This document shows positions 33,721 through 44,691 of a stretch of DNA of 64,000 bases, piece after piece. Source of the stretch: Hyaloperonospora brassicae (taxonomy: Eukaryota; Oomycota; Peronosporomycetes; Peronosporales; Peronosporaceae); NCBI GenBank assembly GCA_947650285.1, contig CANTFL010000204.1, positions 295,501 to 359,500 of the forward strand, in the 5' to 3' direction. Numbering within the stretch: position 1 is the first letter of the stretch; every line of letters begins with the position of its first letter. The translations under genes were made by a program, and so were the position numbers. Under the pieces are notes generated by a model. The model made no database searches. It had not been told where the DNA came from and worked only from the letters and a program-made list of their open reading frames with translations.

Positions 33721-34200
33721 AAGGTCAACTTGCCCCCGCCCACCGTAGAAGGACATGAAGAATTATATGTGATGAGTTTCGATGGGTCGGCTCGCGTGAA
33801 ACAAGGAGGTGGATCATGTAGCGCGGTGGGTTGGAGCTTACCTACATGGTCGAAAGTGAGCGCCGCCTCGAAATATCTTAAGGTATCTACGGTGAATGAG
33901 GCTGAGTACGAAGGCATGCTGCTGGGTTTTGAATTGCTGGATCCATTGGAACGACGACGGTTAATTATTTGCAAGGACTCAAATCTGGTTGTTCGACAGA
34001 TGCGTGGCGAAATTGAGTGTAAGGCTTCAGGACTAACCCCATTGAAGGGGAAAGCTCTGAATAAGCTTCGAGCGTGGACCTCTCACGAGATACTCCACGT
34101 GAAACGCGACTGGAACCAGAGTGCAGACTAACTGGCTAGTGAAGCGTTGCGTAGGCAAGGAGAGGTCGAGTCGATACCGAAGGAAGAGTGGCCCGGGTTG
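33721..34200 (+). pseudogene. Second, archaeal-type RNase H of element B
   Basis: Catalytic residues lie in MSFDGSARV, NEAEYEGML, CKDSNLVVRQM and NQSAD. In the third motif the usual Gly before Asp-Ser is Lys. The frame is open from 33559 to a TAA at 34129-34131 that falls within the last motif, where C has Arg. The domain lies between the Ty3-type RNase H and integrase. Confidence 0.82.
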
Positions 34201-34401
34201 GAAGAAATAAATCGGTTGCCGGAGCTGTTGGTTCCCAGGGACCCGAGTCGGACAGCAAAAATATTTGCAGTGACCCGATCCAGATCACCTATCCAGATAT
34301 CCAGTGACACGAGGCAAGAGAATGGGATACAACAGCTGAGGATGGAACGCATCCGGAAGGCTCAGGAGGAGGAGAGCTGGATTGTGGAGTTAAAAGCATA
34401 A

Positions 34402-35954
34402 TTGAAAGGGGATCTGGGCGGCCTGTCGGCCGAATCAGCACAGTCGTGCAGCAAGATGGCTAGAGATTATGAAGTCAGTGAAGAAGGTCTATTGGTGTAC
34501 TGCCCTGGGTACAAGGCCGATGAGGACGACCGAGGATTGACCGCCCGATTGGTAATACCCGAGGCCCTCCAGACTGACATATTACATCATACCATACCAG
34601 TCTGGAAGGTGGCCACCAAGGGATCGGCCGCACCTACTACCGGATTCGGCGTTATTGTCACTGGAGGGGGTTATTTCGAAGTGTACAGCGGTATGTGGGT
34701 CTATGCGTGGATCGTGAGACGGGAAAAGGAGGACCTACCCTTCAAGGTACAACCCCAGGTAATATCGAGGCGACCTACCCTACCAAGTCATAGCAATGGA
34801 CCTTATCCCCTCATTGCCCAAGTCACACAAGGGGAACACCGAGTTATTAATTTGGGTCGAACTATTTACGGGGTACGTGATGGCCAAGGCAAGTGCCTCG
34901 CGAACAGCTCAGACGGTGGCCGAAGGATATAAAGAGTGTGTTTTTCGACGTTTCGGGGCAAGCGAGGTGATCCGACATGACCGGGAACCTGGTTTTATGT
35001 CGGACTTCTTTCGAGCGTTTAATCGCATGGTGGGTCAGCGTCAACGGGCGACTATGACCTTCAGACTCCAGGCAAATGGAACTGCGGAAAGAATGGCCCA
35101 GACCCTGACGAGGTCTATCAAGATGTACGTTTCAGATGTGGCACAGCAGGATTGGGACGAATACGCTAAACGGCTGACGTTCGCCCTGAACACGGCTCAC
35201 GATAGAGTGCGGAAGGAAACACCGTTCTACTTGATCCACGGCTGGGATGCTATAACCACTTTAAAAGCGACTTTGCCAGTGGTGAACACCAAGTATAAAG
35301 GAGCAAGGGCTCGAAGGTGGAGGTACCACATTCAAAGTCACTACCAGCTTGCAAGGGAACAGGCAAACGAGTGCCTGCGGTCGGCGAGTCAAGCCCGGGT
35401 TCTCGCTCATAACGAACAAGTGGCCGACCATAAGGTCCAGCCAGGTACCCGAGTTTGGCTCTACCTAGATCGGGTGAAGGAGAGATACGCCATAAAGTTG
35501 GCTCACCTTTGGCATGGTCCGTTTCGAGTGTTGGAGTTAGTTGGTGAACATGCTGTCCGGTTGGAGGTGAGGGATACGAAGTATAGACTATTCCCGATTG
35601 TATATGTGTTCAAGCTGAAGAGAGTCAGGGAGTTCCCTGATCGACCCAATAATCGTTTGACGGTTGACGAGGCCGATCGGATTGACTTTGACGAATGCTT
35701 GTTGCCCAAAAATATCTGGACGCGTGAACTGGAGGAGGGTGAGTACGAGGTCGAAGAGATTTTGGAGAGTCGGGTCGACAAAAAGACGCGGTATAGTCGG
35801 CAACGGAGTTAATTTTTTAATCCGTTGGAAGGGTCACGCGGACTTCTCGTGGGTCGACGAAGTGGACTTGAATTGTGGAGCTTTATTACGGGAGTTTGAA
35901 CACGAAGTGACGAATTATAACCGTTTCGACGCGATGCAGAACCATGAAGACTAG
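34402..35954 (+). pseudogene. Integrase with GPY/F motif and chromodomain of element B
   Basis: The zinc N-terminus (34402-34790) is damaged by frameshifts. The core is open for 338 codons (34796-35812) with the DD35E set: Asp at 34799-34801, Asp in RHDREPGF (34979-34981) and Glu in NGTAERM (35087-35089). GPY/F appears as LAHLWHGPFRVLE. The chromodomain (EVEEILESRVDKKTRYSR, then RWKGHADFSWVDE) is split by a frameshift near 35805 and ends at TAG 35952-35954. A chromodomain on the integrase would direct insertion to particular chromatin. Confidence 0.88.
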
Positions 35955-36249
35955 TCGTGGGGAGAAGGCCTGGTTGGCCGGGTGGACCTAGCCGACCAGA
36001 TAGACCTAGCCGTTTGCTGATCGGCATGCCCGTCGATAGGTCGGCCTGCCCGTTGATAGGCCGACCCGGCGCGATCTGATGGTCGGCCGGGTCGATCTGA
36101 TGGTCGGCTGGGTCGTCGGCCGAACGGTTATGACAACCAGGAGAGACTAAGACGACGTTACGCCAGATGGAATGGGGGTAACAGGCAATTAGGTGACGAT
36201 GGACACACTAATCGCATAACGAAAAATGTGTTGATTCGAGGGATTATAC
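35955..36249. other. Spacer between pol and antisense ORF of B
   Basis: No gene. GGTCGGCC/GGCCGACC-rich short repeats (for example GATGGTCGGCYGGGTCG twice near 36078-36115) fill the first half. Confidence 0.5.
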
Positions 36250-38086
36250 CTACGAAGGAGGAACGAACTTGTTTTGGAGGCGAGCGACCTTGGTCCCTGG
36301 GTGGGGCTCTGAGGTGATTCGGTACTGGGAGAGCCATGGCCACGTAGAGTCCGAGAGCTGAAAAGCGGCCAGTAGGTCGACCGGATCCGACCCCTCCTCA
36401 CATCCCGGAAACCAGTATACCACTCGGCGAGCTCGAGGCAGGTGACGGAAGAAGGGGTCCAGAAGAATGTCCAAGTCGCACCGATGAGCCGCCATCCCCT
36501 CGAAGATTCGGTTAAGAATTTCCCGCCACGCCAAAGTCGCCCTGCTCCGCCGTTTCTTCCGAGCATTGTAGTACGAAGCCAGGAAGGAGCTGGCGCGAGA
36601 TTGGTCTTTCGAAATCCAGAGACAGTGGGTGGCCTCCCAGAGCGATTGGGAATGTTCATTATCGAACTTAAAATACGCTTCAGCCAGGTCGGCGAACCAG
36701 CCTTCCAGTCTGAACGACACTGGGGAAAGAGCGACCTTCGCAACCACCCAAGGCTGTGACGCCAGCAATCCCATAACCATGGAAGGGGTGACCAGCGAAA
36801 TTTTCCAACGCGCCGGACGATCGAGACACCCATCGGGTGGGCCGAAATATCCACAAGGTAAATCCGATCGGTCGCCCAAGTCGTCCGGTGTCATGGTGAC
36901 CAGGGACCAGGTATTGACCAAGTCCACCGACCAGGGCGCCACTTCACTGGCGGTAAAAATTCTCACCCGCGTCGACCCGGGGATCATGGCCTCTGCCGGG
37001 AGAAGATATTCGCCCTCCGACGTAGGAGAGCTGCAAGTCACCGGACTGTCGCCCGTCTTCGGACGGGGAGATTCATGCCCGAATCGAGACGATCCGGATG
37101 TGACACTGTAGAGATACCGAGGTGTCGGTATTTTAGGCTCTGGAACCGCAGCTGTAAGAGGAGTAGGAGAGGCGACCTTCAGCCGGCGGCGAGAAGACCG
37201 AGACCTCAACATGGCAGCCCGGAAAATCTCGCTGTCCGAGCTGAGGCTTGTGTCGGTGGCAGCCGTGGGAAGCGGTGAAGCGGCCGTCTTCGAACCTTTC
37301 GGAGCCATCGGCCCCACCTTCGGGGTGCTCAACGAGTCGACTTTTGCTCGTTTGGACGTCTTGGATGAAGCGCGAGAAGCTTGCCGAAGAGGCCGCTTAC
37401 CTGTCACGGAAGCAAGCGGCCGACCACTTTGGGGGGTGCCGGTGTCGGGGCCCGACACTTGTGCAGTGTCAGCGACCTGGGGAAGACTAGTCTCTCCGTC
37501 GGAACCACCCTTTACGGGCTCCGTCAGGAAGTCCGAGTGGCTGAGCTCAGCCACGAGGAGGGAGAGCCGACTATGTCGAAACTCGACTTGGCGCCTCCAG
37601 TGGTCGGTCAGTGCCATCTCGTGCCGCAACTTCCCGTCGAGACGCGACACGAGTGCACGAGAGTCACCAAGCTCCCGCTCTAAGCGCTCATAGCGGAGCG
37701 ATTAGTATTGTGGAGAGGGAGACATCAGCGCCAGCCGACTCTCGCAAGCCTCGAACCGGCGAAGCATCCTCACGACATCAACTGGAACCACGCTGGGTGT
37801 TGCACTACCGCTGCTGAGTGTGGCCGGTATGGCCGGGTCGACATCGACGGGAGCGGTAATGACTGCAGCGACTGGAGATGCGGCGACGACCGGAGGGGCA
37901 GACGTGGCTGGGGGCGGTATCATCCCAGAAGTGGCGGGCGGGCGACTCCAACGATGGCGAGACCGGCAATGATGAAATGTCGTTTGCTTGGCCAAGGACC
38001 TCGGCCGGATGTCCGCGGATCGGCGAGGCAGGAGTGGAGGACAGACCTTCAGTAAAGGGGTCGACTCCCTGCGTAGACGTGCTCAT
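36250..38086 (-). pseudogene. Antisense additional ORF of element B
   Basis: This ORF lies on the opposite strand to gag-pol, between chromodomain and 3' LTR. Its ATG (38084-38086, MSTSTQGVDPF) is 41 bp inside the LTR. A frameshift near 37920 and a TAA (37702-37704) interrupt it; from there the frame is open to 36250 for over 480 codons. Order: Pro/Ala-rich N-terminus, a helical segment (about 37560-37740), a Ser-rich basic segment with SKRAKVDS, then a C-terminal domain with LEGWFADL, SLWEATH and CDLDILLDPFFRHLPR (about 36433-36480). The last motif and spacing match element C although nucleotides differ strongly. No signal peptide or membrane segment is seen, so it is not env-like. Function unknown. 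Confidence 0.82.
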
Positions 38087-38112
38087 GCTCGAACCGCTGT
38101 ACGGCTGAGCGA

Positions 38113-38126
38113 GTGCAAGGGGCGGC
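38113..38126 (+). other. Polypurine tract of element B
   Basis: GTGCAAGGGGCGGC abuts the 3' LTR start TGTGATAAAGC. It resembles the GGGGGCGGT tract of family 1. Confidence 0.6.
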
Positions 38127-39362
38127 TGTGATAAAGCGAACTTTCTGGAAAGGGTAGACTCAAGGAGGGATGGACCGGAGGGACAGGGGCCTCGCGATCG
38201 GAAAGGGACTGGAGGCCAAGGGGCCACAGAGGAGAAGCGGCTGTTGGGTTCCAGCCGTTGAGAGCGGCACCAATGCGGATCGTTCTCAACCACTCGTCGG
38301 TCGACCGGGCCACTCGTCGGTAGGTACGGCCGACCAAGGCGGCCTCGGTCAAATAAGGCGGTCTCTGTCACCCATTGGCCGACCTGGTCACCCTTTGGTG
38401 GGCACGGCCGATCAAGGCGACCTCGGTCACCCAAGGGCCGACCCGGTCACCCTTCGGTGGATACGGCCGATCAAGGCGACCTCGGTCACCCAAGGGCCGA
38501 CCTGGTCACCCTTTGGTGGGTACGGCCGATCAAGGCGACCTCGGTCACCCAAGGGCCGACCTGGTCACCCTTTGGTGGGTACGGCCGATCAAGGCGACCT
38601 CGGTCACCCAAGGGCCGACCTGGTCATCCATCGGCCGACCCGGACTATCAAGATCAAGCGTCCCTGACCACTCAGCATTGTGAGTCCAGGCGTAAGGCAA
38701 GTACAGAGTAAAGGAGTTTAAAGGATAGTACAATATTAAAGACTATTCAATTTGCGATCTAAGCCACACGTCTCGTGAGCCAAGAAGCTTGTAAGTCTAC
38801 CAACCTGTTCCGGGCCAGGGATCTATTTGGCCCACCCGTTGAATAGACAGTGCTGGTAAGTCTCAAGTGCAAATAGAACCCCAGGAAGTATATTGGCCTG
38901 TAGGTTCGTGAAGTAGCACCCCCACAACTCAATCCCGCTATAGGAAGCGGTCTCCATACCCTAGTGGTAAGGGAGAGGATACATAAAGGCCAGGCGGTGG
39001 ACACCCCTGATACACATAAAGGCCAGGCGGTTAACACCCCTGAGACAAGCAAAGGCCAGGCGCTACTAGCCCTGAGAACTCTGGTTATAAGTCCACTCCC
39101 AACCAAGTTGACCGAGTGGCTGTCCTAACTGGACCCCGACTGAAGCATATCTGCTCGGGGACCCCAAGGTCGACACACACCAAGACCGACATCTAACTCC
39201 ATCGCCACGTCCTCCGAAGAGTGATACCCGCCAAGCCGACGGGTACACAAGGTGAGTTTAAGATCCAAGCGGAATAGGAGTACTCCCTCCTCAAGTCGGC
39301 AGTCCGGCACAGTGGGCGGTTTGGAGTCACGCCAATCGATTTTGGCGACCCACTCCACCACA
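38127..39362 (+). repeat. 3' LTR of element B
   Basis: It runs from TGTGATAAAGCGAAC to CACTCCACCACA, 1236 bp, and lacks the solo LTR of the 5' copy. Four 59-bp units plus a partial one are present at about 38370-38640. Confidence 0.92.
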
Positions 39363-39366
39363 TCAG
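39363..39366. repeat. Target-site duplication of element B (TCAG, copy 2)
   Basis: TCAG directly follows the 3' LTR end CCACCACA and matches 26359-26362. Confidence 0.92.
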
Positions 39367-40740
39367 CGACAGAGGGATCGACGCAGACACGTAGAAGCAC
39401 AAGATCCTCAGATCATCAGAGTTTTGAGAGGGACTCTGATTAAATGAAACTGAAAGAGGAAGATCGAGAGATCGATCCAGGAGAGAGACGTCAATTCCCT
39501 CCTAGGGTGCTTTCGGGGGCCACCGCAGATCGCTCTGCAAAGAGCGGTCTGCTGGATGAAAACCCAATGGTGAAACCAAAACGGCGAAAGCCAAACCCTA
39601 TCTCCTCGTCAGCAGACCCCCTTACATTAATACGAGGAAGACGGCCAAGAAAGCCGCCGGATTGGCACGAAAAAGAAGAAAGTGCCGGGATCGGATGGCA
39701 AAGATCACCGGATCGGAAAACCAATCGGATCGAAGATCGCAGTCAAGGAATAATATGATCGTGCGATGGCCGAGATCGCGGTGTTGAAGACCGAGTCGGT
39801 AACTCAAATGTGGGATCGCGCGGGGTTAAAATGTCATTGAGCCTTTCTGAGGGAACTGTTTAAGACATATTCTGTCTTCAAAGTTCTACAGCCAAAGCTA
39901 ATGAGATCGCTGAATAAGCCGGTGTCAATACTCGAAAGAGCCACCATTCACATCGACGCGGTCGCATCAGTTTGCTGGCTGCTAATATAAAACGGTTTTT
40001 GCATAGGCAGTTTTGATGCGAAGGAATTGCGACAATGCAGTATGGATCAGATCGAGATCGCAGTGGACGCTTTTGTCGAAATTATTATTGATCTAGTGGA
40101 CAAAATCGCGCTGACTGTAGACACGATCGCCCTAAAATTTATCACGTCCAAGCAGAATCATGTGGGATCGTCTCGCCATGCATCGATTATCTCGGTCGTC
40201 AAATCGGAATCGGTAGGATCGAAGCCTTGTCGTCTGAGCGAAGGTAAATCTGACCGATCATGGATTGTAAAACAAAGGCGGCCATATGTAGTCACTCTAG
40301 AAACCACATCGAATATCGAGATTGCCACTCAGAGGGTCAGGGCCACCGTGATCGCACATCTGGAAGGGTTTTCAGGAAAAGATCGAGACGAAGATTGGGC
40401 TCGGAGCTGGATCGGCAAGGTCAGATCGGCCTTGGTTCGAGAACAAATACCTGATGAAGAAAAAGTTCGGTGATCGGTGATTTGCTCACCGTTCCAGCTC
40501 GATATTGGTATCTTCAACTGAACGAATCGATACAATTTGATTGGAAGGCGCCGGTCGAAGAGTTCTTGTTTAAGTATTGTGGACACGAAGAATCGGTCGA
40601 ATAACAATACTATCTTTCTCAAAAACAACCGGATGAGAATCATATTCGCCTTTCAGGACAACGTTTACCGTATAATTCTAAGGCAAAAAGATTAAAGCTA
40701 CTGATCAACCCATCGAGATCCCTGATGGAGAATCTACGGA
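39367..40740 (+). pseudogene. Gag remainder of element D
   Basis: It continues the gag cut at 26362: STQTRRSTRSSDHQSF, KLKEEDREIDPGERRQF and LSGATADRSAKSGLLDEN match A and C. A capsid-like part with FSGKDRDEDWARSWIGKV (near 40375) follows. Then come stops, frameshifts and loss of the zinc knuckles and of the junction hairpin. Confidence 0.8.
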
Positions 40741-41244
40741 GGTGGAGATCGGTATTAGTCAAGCGTTTTCGAGGTTGTGGATCGCACGAGGACTTGATTA
40801 GGTGTCAACGGTAAGATACGGCCCTGGCAAAGCTGTTGTATCTGCAGGTGACGAATATTGGTGATCAGAAGATCGTGTAACTACAACATACCCCACTCGG
40901 TATGTGGAGAAAGGGCGATAGAACACCACAATCTCAAGGATACGTGTTATATGGTACCGTCCGATATAAGGAGTGTCAAACCTTAGCGTATGAAAACACT
41001 ACAGATGAAAAATGGAAGTGGCCCGATCATGGATGGATCGAACCTCCAAAAAATCCTTCTAAATATGGCAAACCCGATAAAGTTAATGGCGCGACCAAAA
41101 GATTATCCGGTGGATACGGCGAAAGAAGCGACAGCAATTACTCATCGGGTTTCTATAGCTAAAATAAAAGGACAAGGTATCAATACTTCGTCAGGAGAAG
41201 AGATGCCTTTGTCGATATACTCTCACATGATAAACCGTTAAAGA
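40741..41244 (+). pseudogene. Protease-end remnant of element D
   Basis: VEIGISQAFSRLWIARGLD and nearby pieces match the segment after the protease in C (KIGIGGAKMELWIAR, near 52405), interrupted by many stops. The protease active site itself is missing. Confidence 0.65.
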
Positions 41245-41523
41245 GTTCTGCTTGTCGTGATTGGGAAGATGATCCAGAGTGCTTGAGGGAGCGAGATCGA
41301 GGAGTAATTTAGCCTTCACACGATGAAACGTTTCAGAGTTCTGCTGGTCGAGATCGAAAAGGTGATCCACATTACTGAACGGAGCGCGATAGAGGAGTAA
41401 TTCAGCATTCACAAGATGAACCGTTTAAAAGTTCTGCTGGTTGAGATCGGGAAGGTGATCCACAGTACTGAACAGAGCGAGGTAGAATAGTGATTCAGCC
41501 TTTACACGATAGACCGATTCAAA
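41245..41523 (+). repeat. 93-bp tandem repeat of element D (three copies)
   Basis: Units begin GTTCTGCTKG at 41245, 41338 and 41431, and a related unit continues at 41524 into the long array. 93 bp is 31 codons. The translation repeats SSAGRDREGDP...DRGVIQ, with a stop in most copies. Confidence 0.75.
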
Positions 41524-41526
41524 GTC

Positions 41527-42435
41527 GTGGTATCGAGCGAGATCGCGAAAGTTGATCCACACTATTCAACAGATCGAGATCAAGAAGGTGATCCAGAGTG
41601 TTCGAAGGATCAAAATTGCGAAGGTGAACCACACTTTTGTACTTGTCAAGATCGCGAAGTAAATTCGCATTCACCCGATGGATCGGGTCAACATTCTGAA
41701 GATCAAGATCGAGAAAGTTATCAAAAGTATTTTATGGATCAAGATCTCGAAGCTGATCTGGACAGGGGGTGCGGATTGCTCTGTGGCGATCACCCTACAA
41801 GTGGAGATCGACTATGTATGAAGGTACCTTCGGCGATCGATATTACAAAGAAGATGAGAAGCGTCGAGTGGATACAAGACCGAACGAAGCAAGAGATTGA
41901 CGCCACAAGAGAGATTACGGACGAAGACACCGAGTCTGAGGTAGCTGATCTGTTTCAAGAACGGTCCAGCCGTCAGTCAGACGGGATCGGGGTCCACGAT
42001 GGTGAGTTGCAAGAAGAGCATACCCGACTGGTTAAAGGACTCGAAATGAATGCGACCGTGAGATCGTCGAAGGGAAACGAGGAGGCGAGGTCGCCGGCGC
42101 AAGTCAAGGTGGAGATCGATCAAGCGTCGATCGGATTGAAACGATCGGTATGTGAAGCTAGCGCGGCCAAAGACGGCGACCCTGACGAGATTGATACGGT
42201 GCATGGAGAGTCCAGACGTCAGTCAGGCGGGATATCGACTCGAGATGGTGTGTTCCAAGGACGAGACGAGCGACAGTCTAAAGAAGCAGCTATAACAAGG
42301 ACTTACGATACCTTACCTGGAGTGAATGATGATATGCTGTCACCTGCTGTGATCAATGCCACCAAGGCTATGAGCTGTGACGCTGTGGCACCCTATCGAT
42401 TTGCTAACTTGAAGATCGAGGTGGGGCAAAGGTGA
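41527..42435 (+). CDS. Array ORF, unit 1 (unknown protein)
   Basis: 302 codons open, ending TGA. Not recognised. The N-terminal part consists of ~12-residue acidic repeats (DREVDPHYSTDR, DQEGDPECSKDQ). A short Cys cluster follows (CGLLCGDHPTSGDRLC), then an acidic/Ser-rich region with two related segments (SRQSDGIGVHDGELQ and SRRQSGGISTRDGVFQ). This unit differs from the others at TRDRTKQ/QGRPKQ-type positions. The first in-frame ATG lies well inside; no conventional start is evident. Probably derived from the element's linker region. Confidence 0.4.
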   Translation: MVSSEIAKVDPHYSTDRDQEGDPECSKDQNCEGEPHFCTCQDREVNSHSPDGSGQHSEDQDRESYQKYFMDQDLEADLDRGCGLLCGDHPTSGDRLCMKVPSAIDITKKMRSVEWIQDRTKQEIDATREITDEDTESEVADLFQERSSRQSDGIGVHDGELQEEHTRLVKGLEMNATVRSSKGNEEARSPAQVKVEIDQASIGLKRSVCEASAAKDGDPDEIDTVHGESRRQSGGISTRDGVFQGRDERQSKEAAITRTYDTLPGVNDDMLSPAVINATKAMSCDAVAPYRFANLKIEVGQR

Positions 42436-42511
42436 TCGAAAATGGGTAAATTCCAGTGATGGTGCTCCTGACAGAAAACAAATCAGTCACTATCATAAAA
42501 ATGAGACCGAT

Positions 42512-43525
42512 GTGGGATATAGTGAAGAGCATGGACATTCCACCGTGGTGACCGCAGAGACTGATACGGTGGGGATCTACCGCTATAATGCGGATTATAA
42601 TCCACTGGAGATAATCGTTAGTATCGAGCGAGATCGCGAAGTTGATCCACACTATTCGACAGATCGAGATCAAGAAGGTGATCCAGAGTGTTCGAGGGAT
42701 CAAAATTGCGAAGGTGAACCACACTTTTGTACTTGTCAAGATCGCGAAGTGAATTCGCAATCACCCGATGGATCGGGTCAACATTCTGAAGATCAAGATC
42801 GAGAAAGTTATCAAAAGTATTTTATGGATCAAGATCTCGAAGCTGATCTGGACAGGGGGTGCGGATTGCTCTGTGGCGATCACCCTACAAGTGGAGATCG
42901 ACTATGTATGAAGGTACCTTCGGCGATCGATATTACAAAGAAGATGAGAAGCGTCGAGTGGATACAAGGCCGACCGAAGCAAGAGATTGACGCCACAAGA
43001 GAGATTACGGACGAAGACACCGAGTCTGAGGTAGCTGATCTGTTTCAAGAACGGTCCAGCCGTCAGTCAGACGGGATCGGGGTCCACGATGGTGAGTTAC
43101 AAGAAGAGCATACCCGACTGGTTAAAGGACTCGAAATGAATGCGACCGTGAGATCGTCGAAGGGAAACGAGGAGGCGAGGTCGCCGGCGCAAGTCAAGGT
43201 GGAGATCGATCAAGCGTCGATCGGATTGAAACGATCGGTATGTGAAGCTAGCGCGGCCAAAGACGGCGACCCTGACGAGATTGATACGGTGCATGGAGAG
43301 TCCAGACGTCAGTCAGGCGGGATATCGACTCGAGATGGTGTGTTCCAAGGACGAGACGAGCGACAGTCTAAAGAAGCAGCTATAACAAGGACTTACGATA
43401 CCTTACCTGGAGTGAATGATGATATGCTGTCACCTGCTGTGATCAATGCCACCAAGGCTATGAGCTGTGACGCTGTGGCACCCTATCGATTTGCTAACTT
43501 GAAGATCGAGGTGGGGCAAAGGTGA
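42512..43525 (+). CDS. Array ORF, unit 2 (unknown protein)
   Basis: 337 codons open from a GTG; the first in-frame ATG is at 42824, giving 233 residues. The sequence is the same as unit 1 except for the extra N-terminal part YSEEHGHSTVVTAETDTVG contributed by the end of the preceding unit, and Gln in VNSQSPDG. The frame differs from unit 1 because the period is not a multiple of 3, so the units cannot form one polyprotein. Confidence 0.4.
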   Translation: MGYSEEHGHSTVVTAETDTVGIYRYNADYNPLEIIVSIERDREVDPHYSTDRDQEGDPECSRDQNCEGEPHFCTCQDREVNSQSPDGSGQHSEDQDRESYQKYFMDQDLEADLDRGCGLLCGDHPTSGDRLCMKVPSAIDITKKMRSVEWIQGRPKQEIDATREITDEDTESEVADLFQERSSRQSDGIGVHDGELQEEHTRLVKGLEMNATVRSSKGNEEARSPAQVKVEIDQASIGLKRSVCEASAAKDGDPDEIDTVHGESRRQSGGISTRDGVFQGRDERQSKEAAITRTYDTLPGVNDDMLSPAVINATKAMSCDAVAPYRFANLKIEVGQR

Positions 43526-43601
43526 TCGAAAATGGGTAAATTCCAGTGATGGTGCTCCTGACAGAAAACAAATCAGTCACTATCATAAAAATGAGACCGA
43601 T

Positions 43602-44615
43602 GTGGGATATAGTGAAGAGCATGGACATTCCACCGTGGTGACCGCAGAGACTGATACGGTGGGGATCTACCGCTATAATGCGGATTATAATCCACTGGAG
43701 ATAATCGTTAGTATCGAGCGAGATCGCGAAGTTGATCCACACTATTCGACAGATCGAGATCAAGAAGGTGATCCAGAGTGTTCGAGGGATCAAAATTGCG
43801 AAGGTGAACCACACTTTTGTACTTGTCAAGATCGCGAAGTGAATTCGCATTCACCCGATGGATCGGGTCAACATTCTGAAGATCAAGATCGAGAAAGTTA
43901 TCAAAAGTATTTTATGGATCAAGATCTCGAAGCTGATCTGGACAGGGGGTGCGGATTGCTCTGTGGCGATCACCCTACAAGTGGAGATCGACTATGTATG
44001 AAGGTACCTTCGGCGATCGATATTACAAAGAAGATGAGAAGCGTCGAGTGGATACAAGGCCGACCGAAGCAAGAGATTGACGCCACAAGAGAGATTACGG
44101 ACGAAGACACCGAGTCTGAGGTAGCTGATCTGTTTCAAGAACGGTCCAGCCGTCAGTCAGACGGGATCGGGGTCCACGATGGTGAGTTGCAAGAAGAGCA
44201 TACCCGACTGGTTGAAGGACTCGAAATGAATGCGACCGTGAGATCGTCGAAGGGAAACGAGGAGGCGAGGTCGCCGGCGCAAGTCAAGGTGGAGATCGAT
44301 CAAGCGTCGATCGGATTGAAACGATCGGTATGTGAAGCTAGCGCGGCCAAAGACGGCGACCCTGACGAGATTGATACGGTGCATGGAGAGTCCAGACGTC
44401 AGTCAGGCGGGATATCGACTCGAGATGGTGTGTTCCAAGGACGAGACGAGCGACAGTCTAAAGAAGCAGCTATAACAAGGACTTACGATACCTTACCTGG
44501 AGTGAATGATGATATGCTGTCACCTGCTGTGATCAATGCCACCAAGGCTATGAGCTGTGACGCTGTGGCACCCTATCGATTTGCTAACTTGAAGATCGAG
44601 GTGGGGCAAAGGTGA
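43602..44615 (+). CDS. Array ORF, unit 3 (unknown protein)
   Basis: 337 codons open, as unit 2, with Glu in LVEGLEMN and His in VNSHSPDG. No stop or indel relative to the other units, in contrast to the heavily broken remainder of element D. Confidence 0.4.
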   Translation: MGYSEEHGHSTVVTAETDTVGIYRYNADYNPLEIIVSIERDREVDPHYSTDRDQEGDPECSRDQNCEGEPHFCTCQDREVNSHSPDGSGQHSEDQDRESYQKYFMDQDLEADLDRGCGLLCGDHPTSGDRLCMKVPSAIDITKKMRSVEWIQGRPKQEIDATREITDEDTESEVADLFQERSSRQSDGIGVHDGELQEEHTRLVEGLEMNATVRSSKGNEEARSPAQVKVEIDQASIGLKRSVCEASAAKDGDPDEIDTVHGESRRQSGGISTRDGVFQGRDERQSKEAAITRTYDTLPGVNDDMLSPAVINATKAMSCDAVAPYRFANLKIEVGQR

Positions 44616-44691
44616 TCGAAAATGGGTAAATTCCAGTGATGGTGCTCCTGACAGAAAACAAATCAGTCACTATCATAAAAATGAGACCGAT

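Larger units (their letters stand above)
26363..39362 (+). mobile_element. Element B, family-2 Ty3/gypsy LTR retrotransposon
   Basis: Complete LTR-to-LTR insertion in gag of element D. Order: 5' LTR, primer site, gag, hairpin at the gag/pol junction, protease, RT, RNase H, archaeal-type RNase H, integrase, chromodomain, opposite-strand ORF, polypurine tract, 3' LTR. The LTRs differ from each other by roughly a dozen single bases by eye, apart from a solo LTR and tandem-repeat number, so the insertion is fairly recent. Coding regions nevertheless have about fifteen stops or frameshifts. Confidence 0.93.

Noticed and set aside
43097..43294. Minus-strand frames repeated in each 1,090-bp unit (also about 42404-42760)
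   Set aside because: They repeat only because the units repeat; no protein feature supports them, and the plus-strand frame is far longer.
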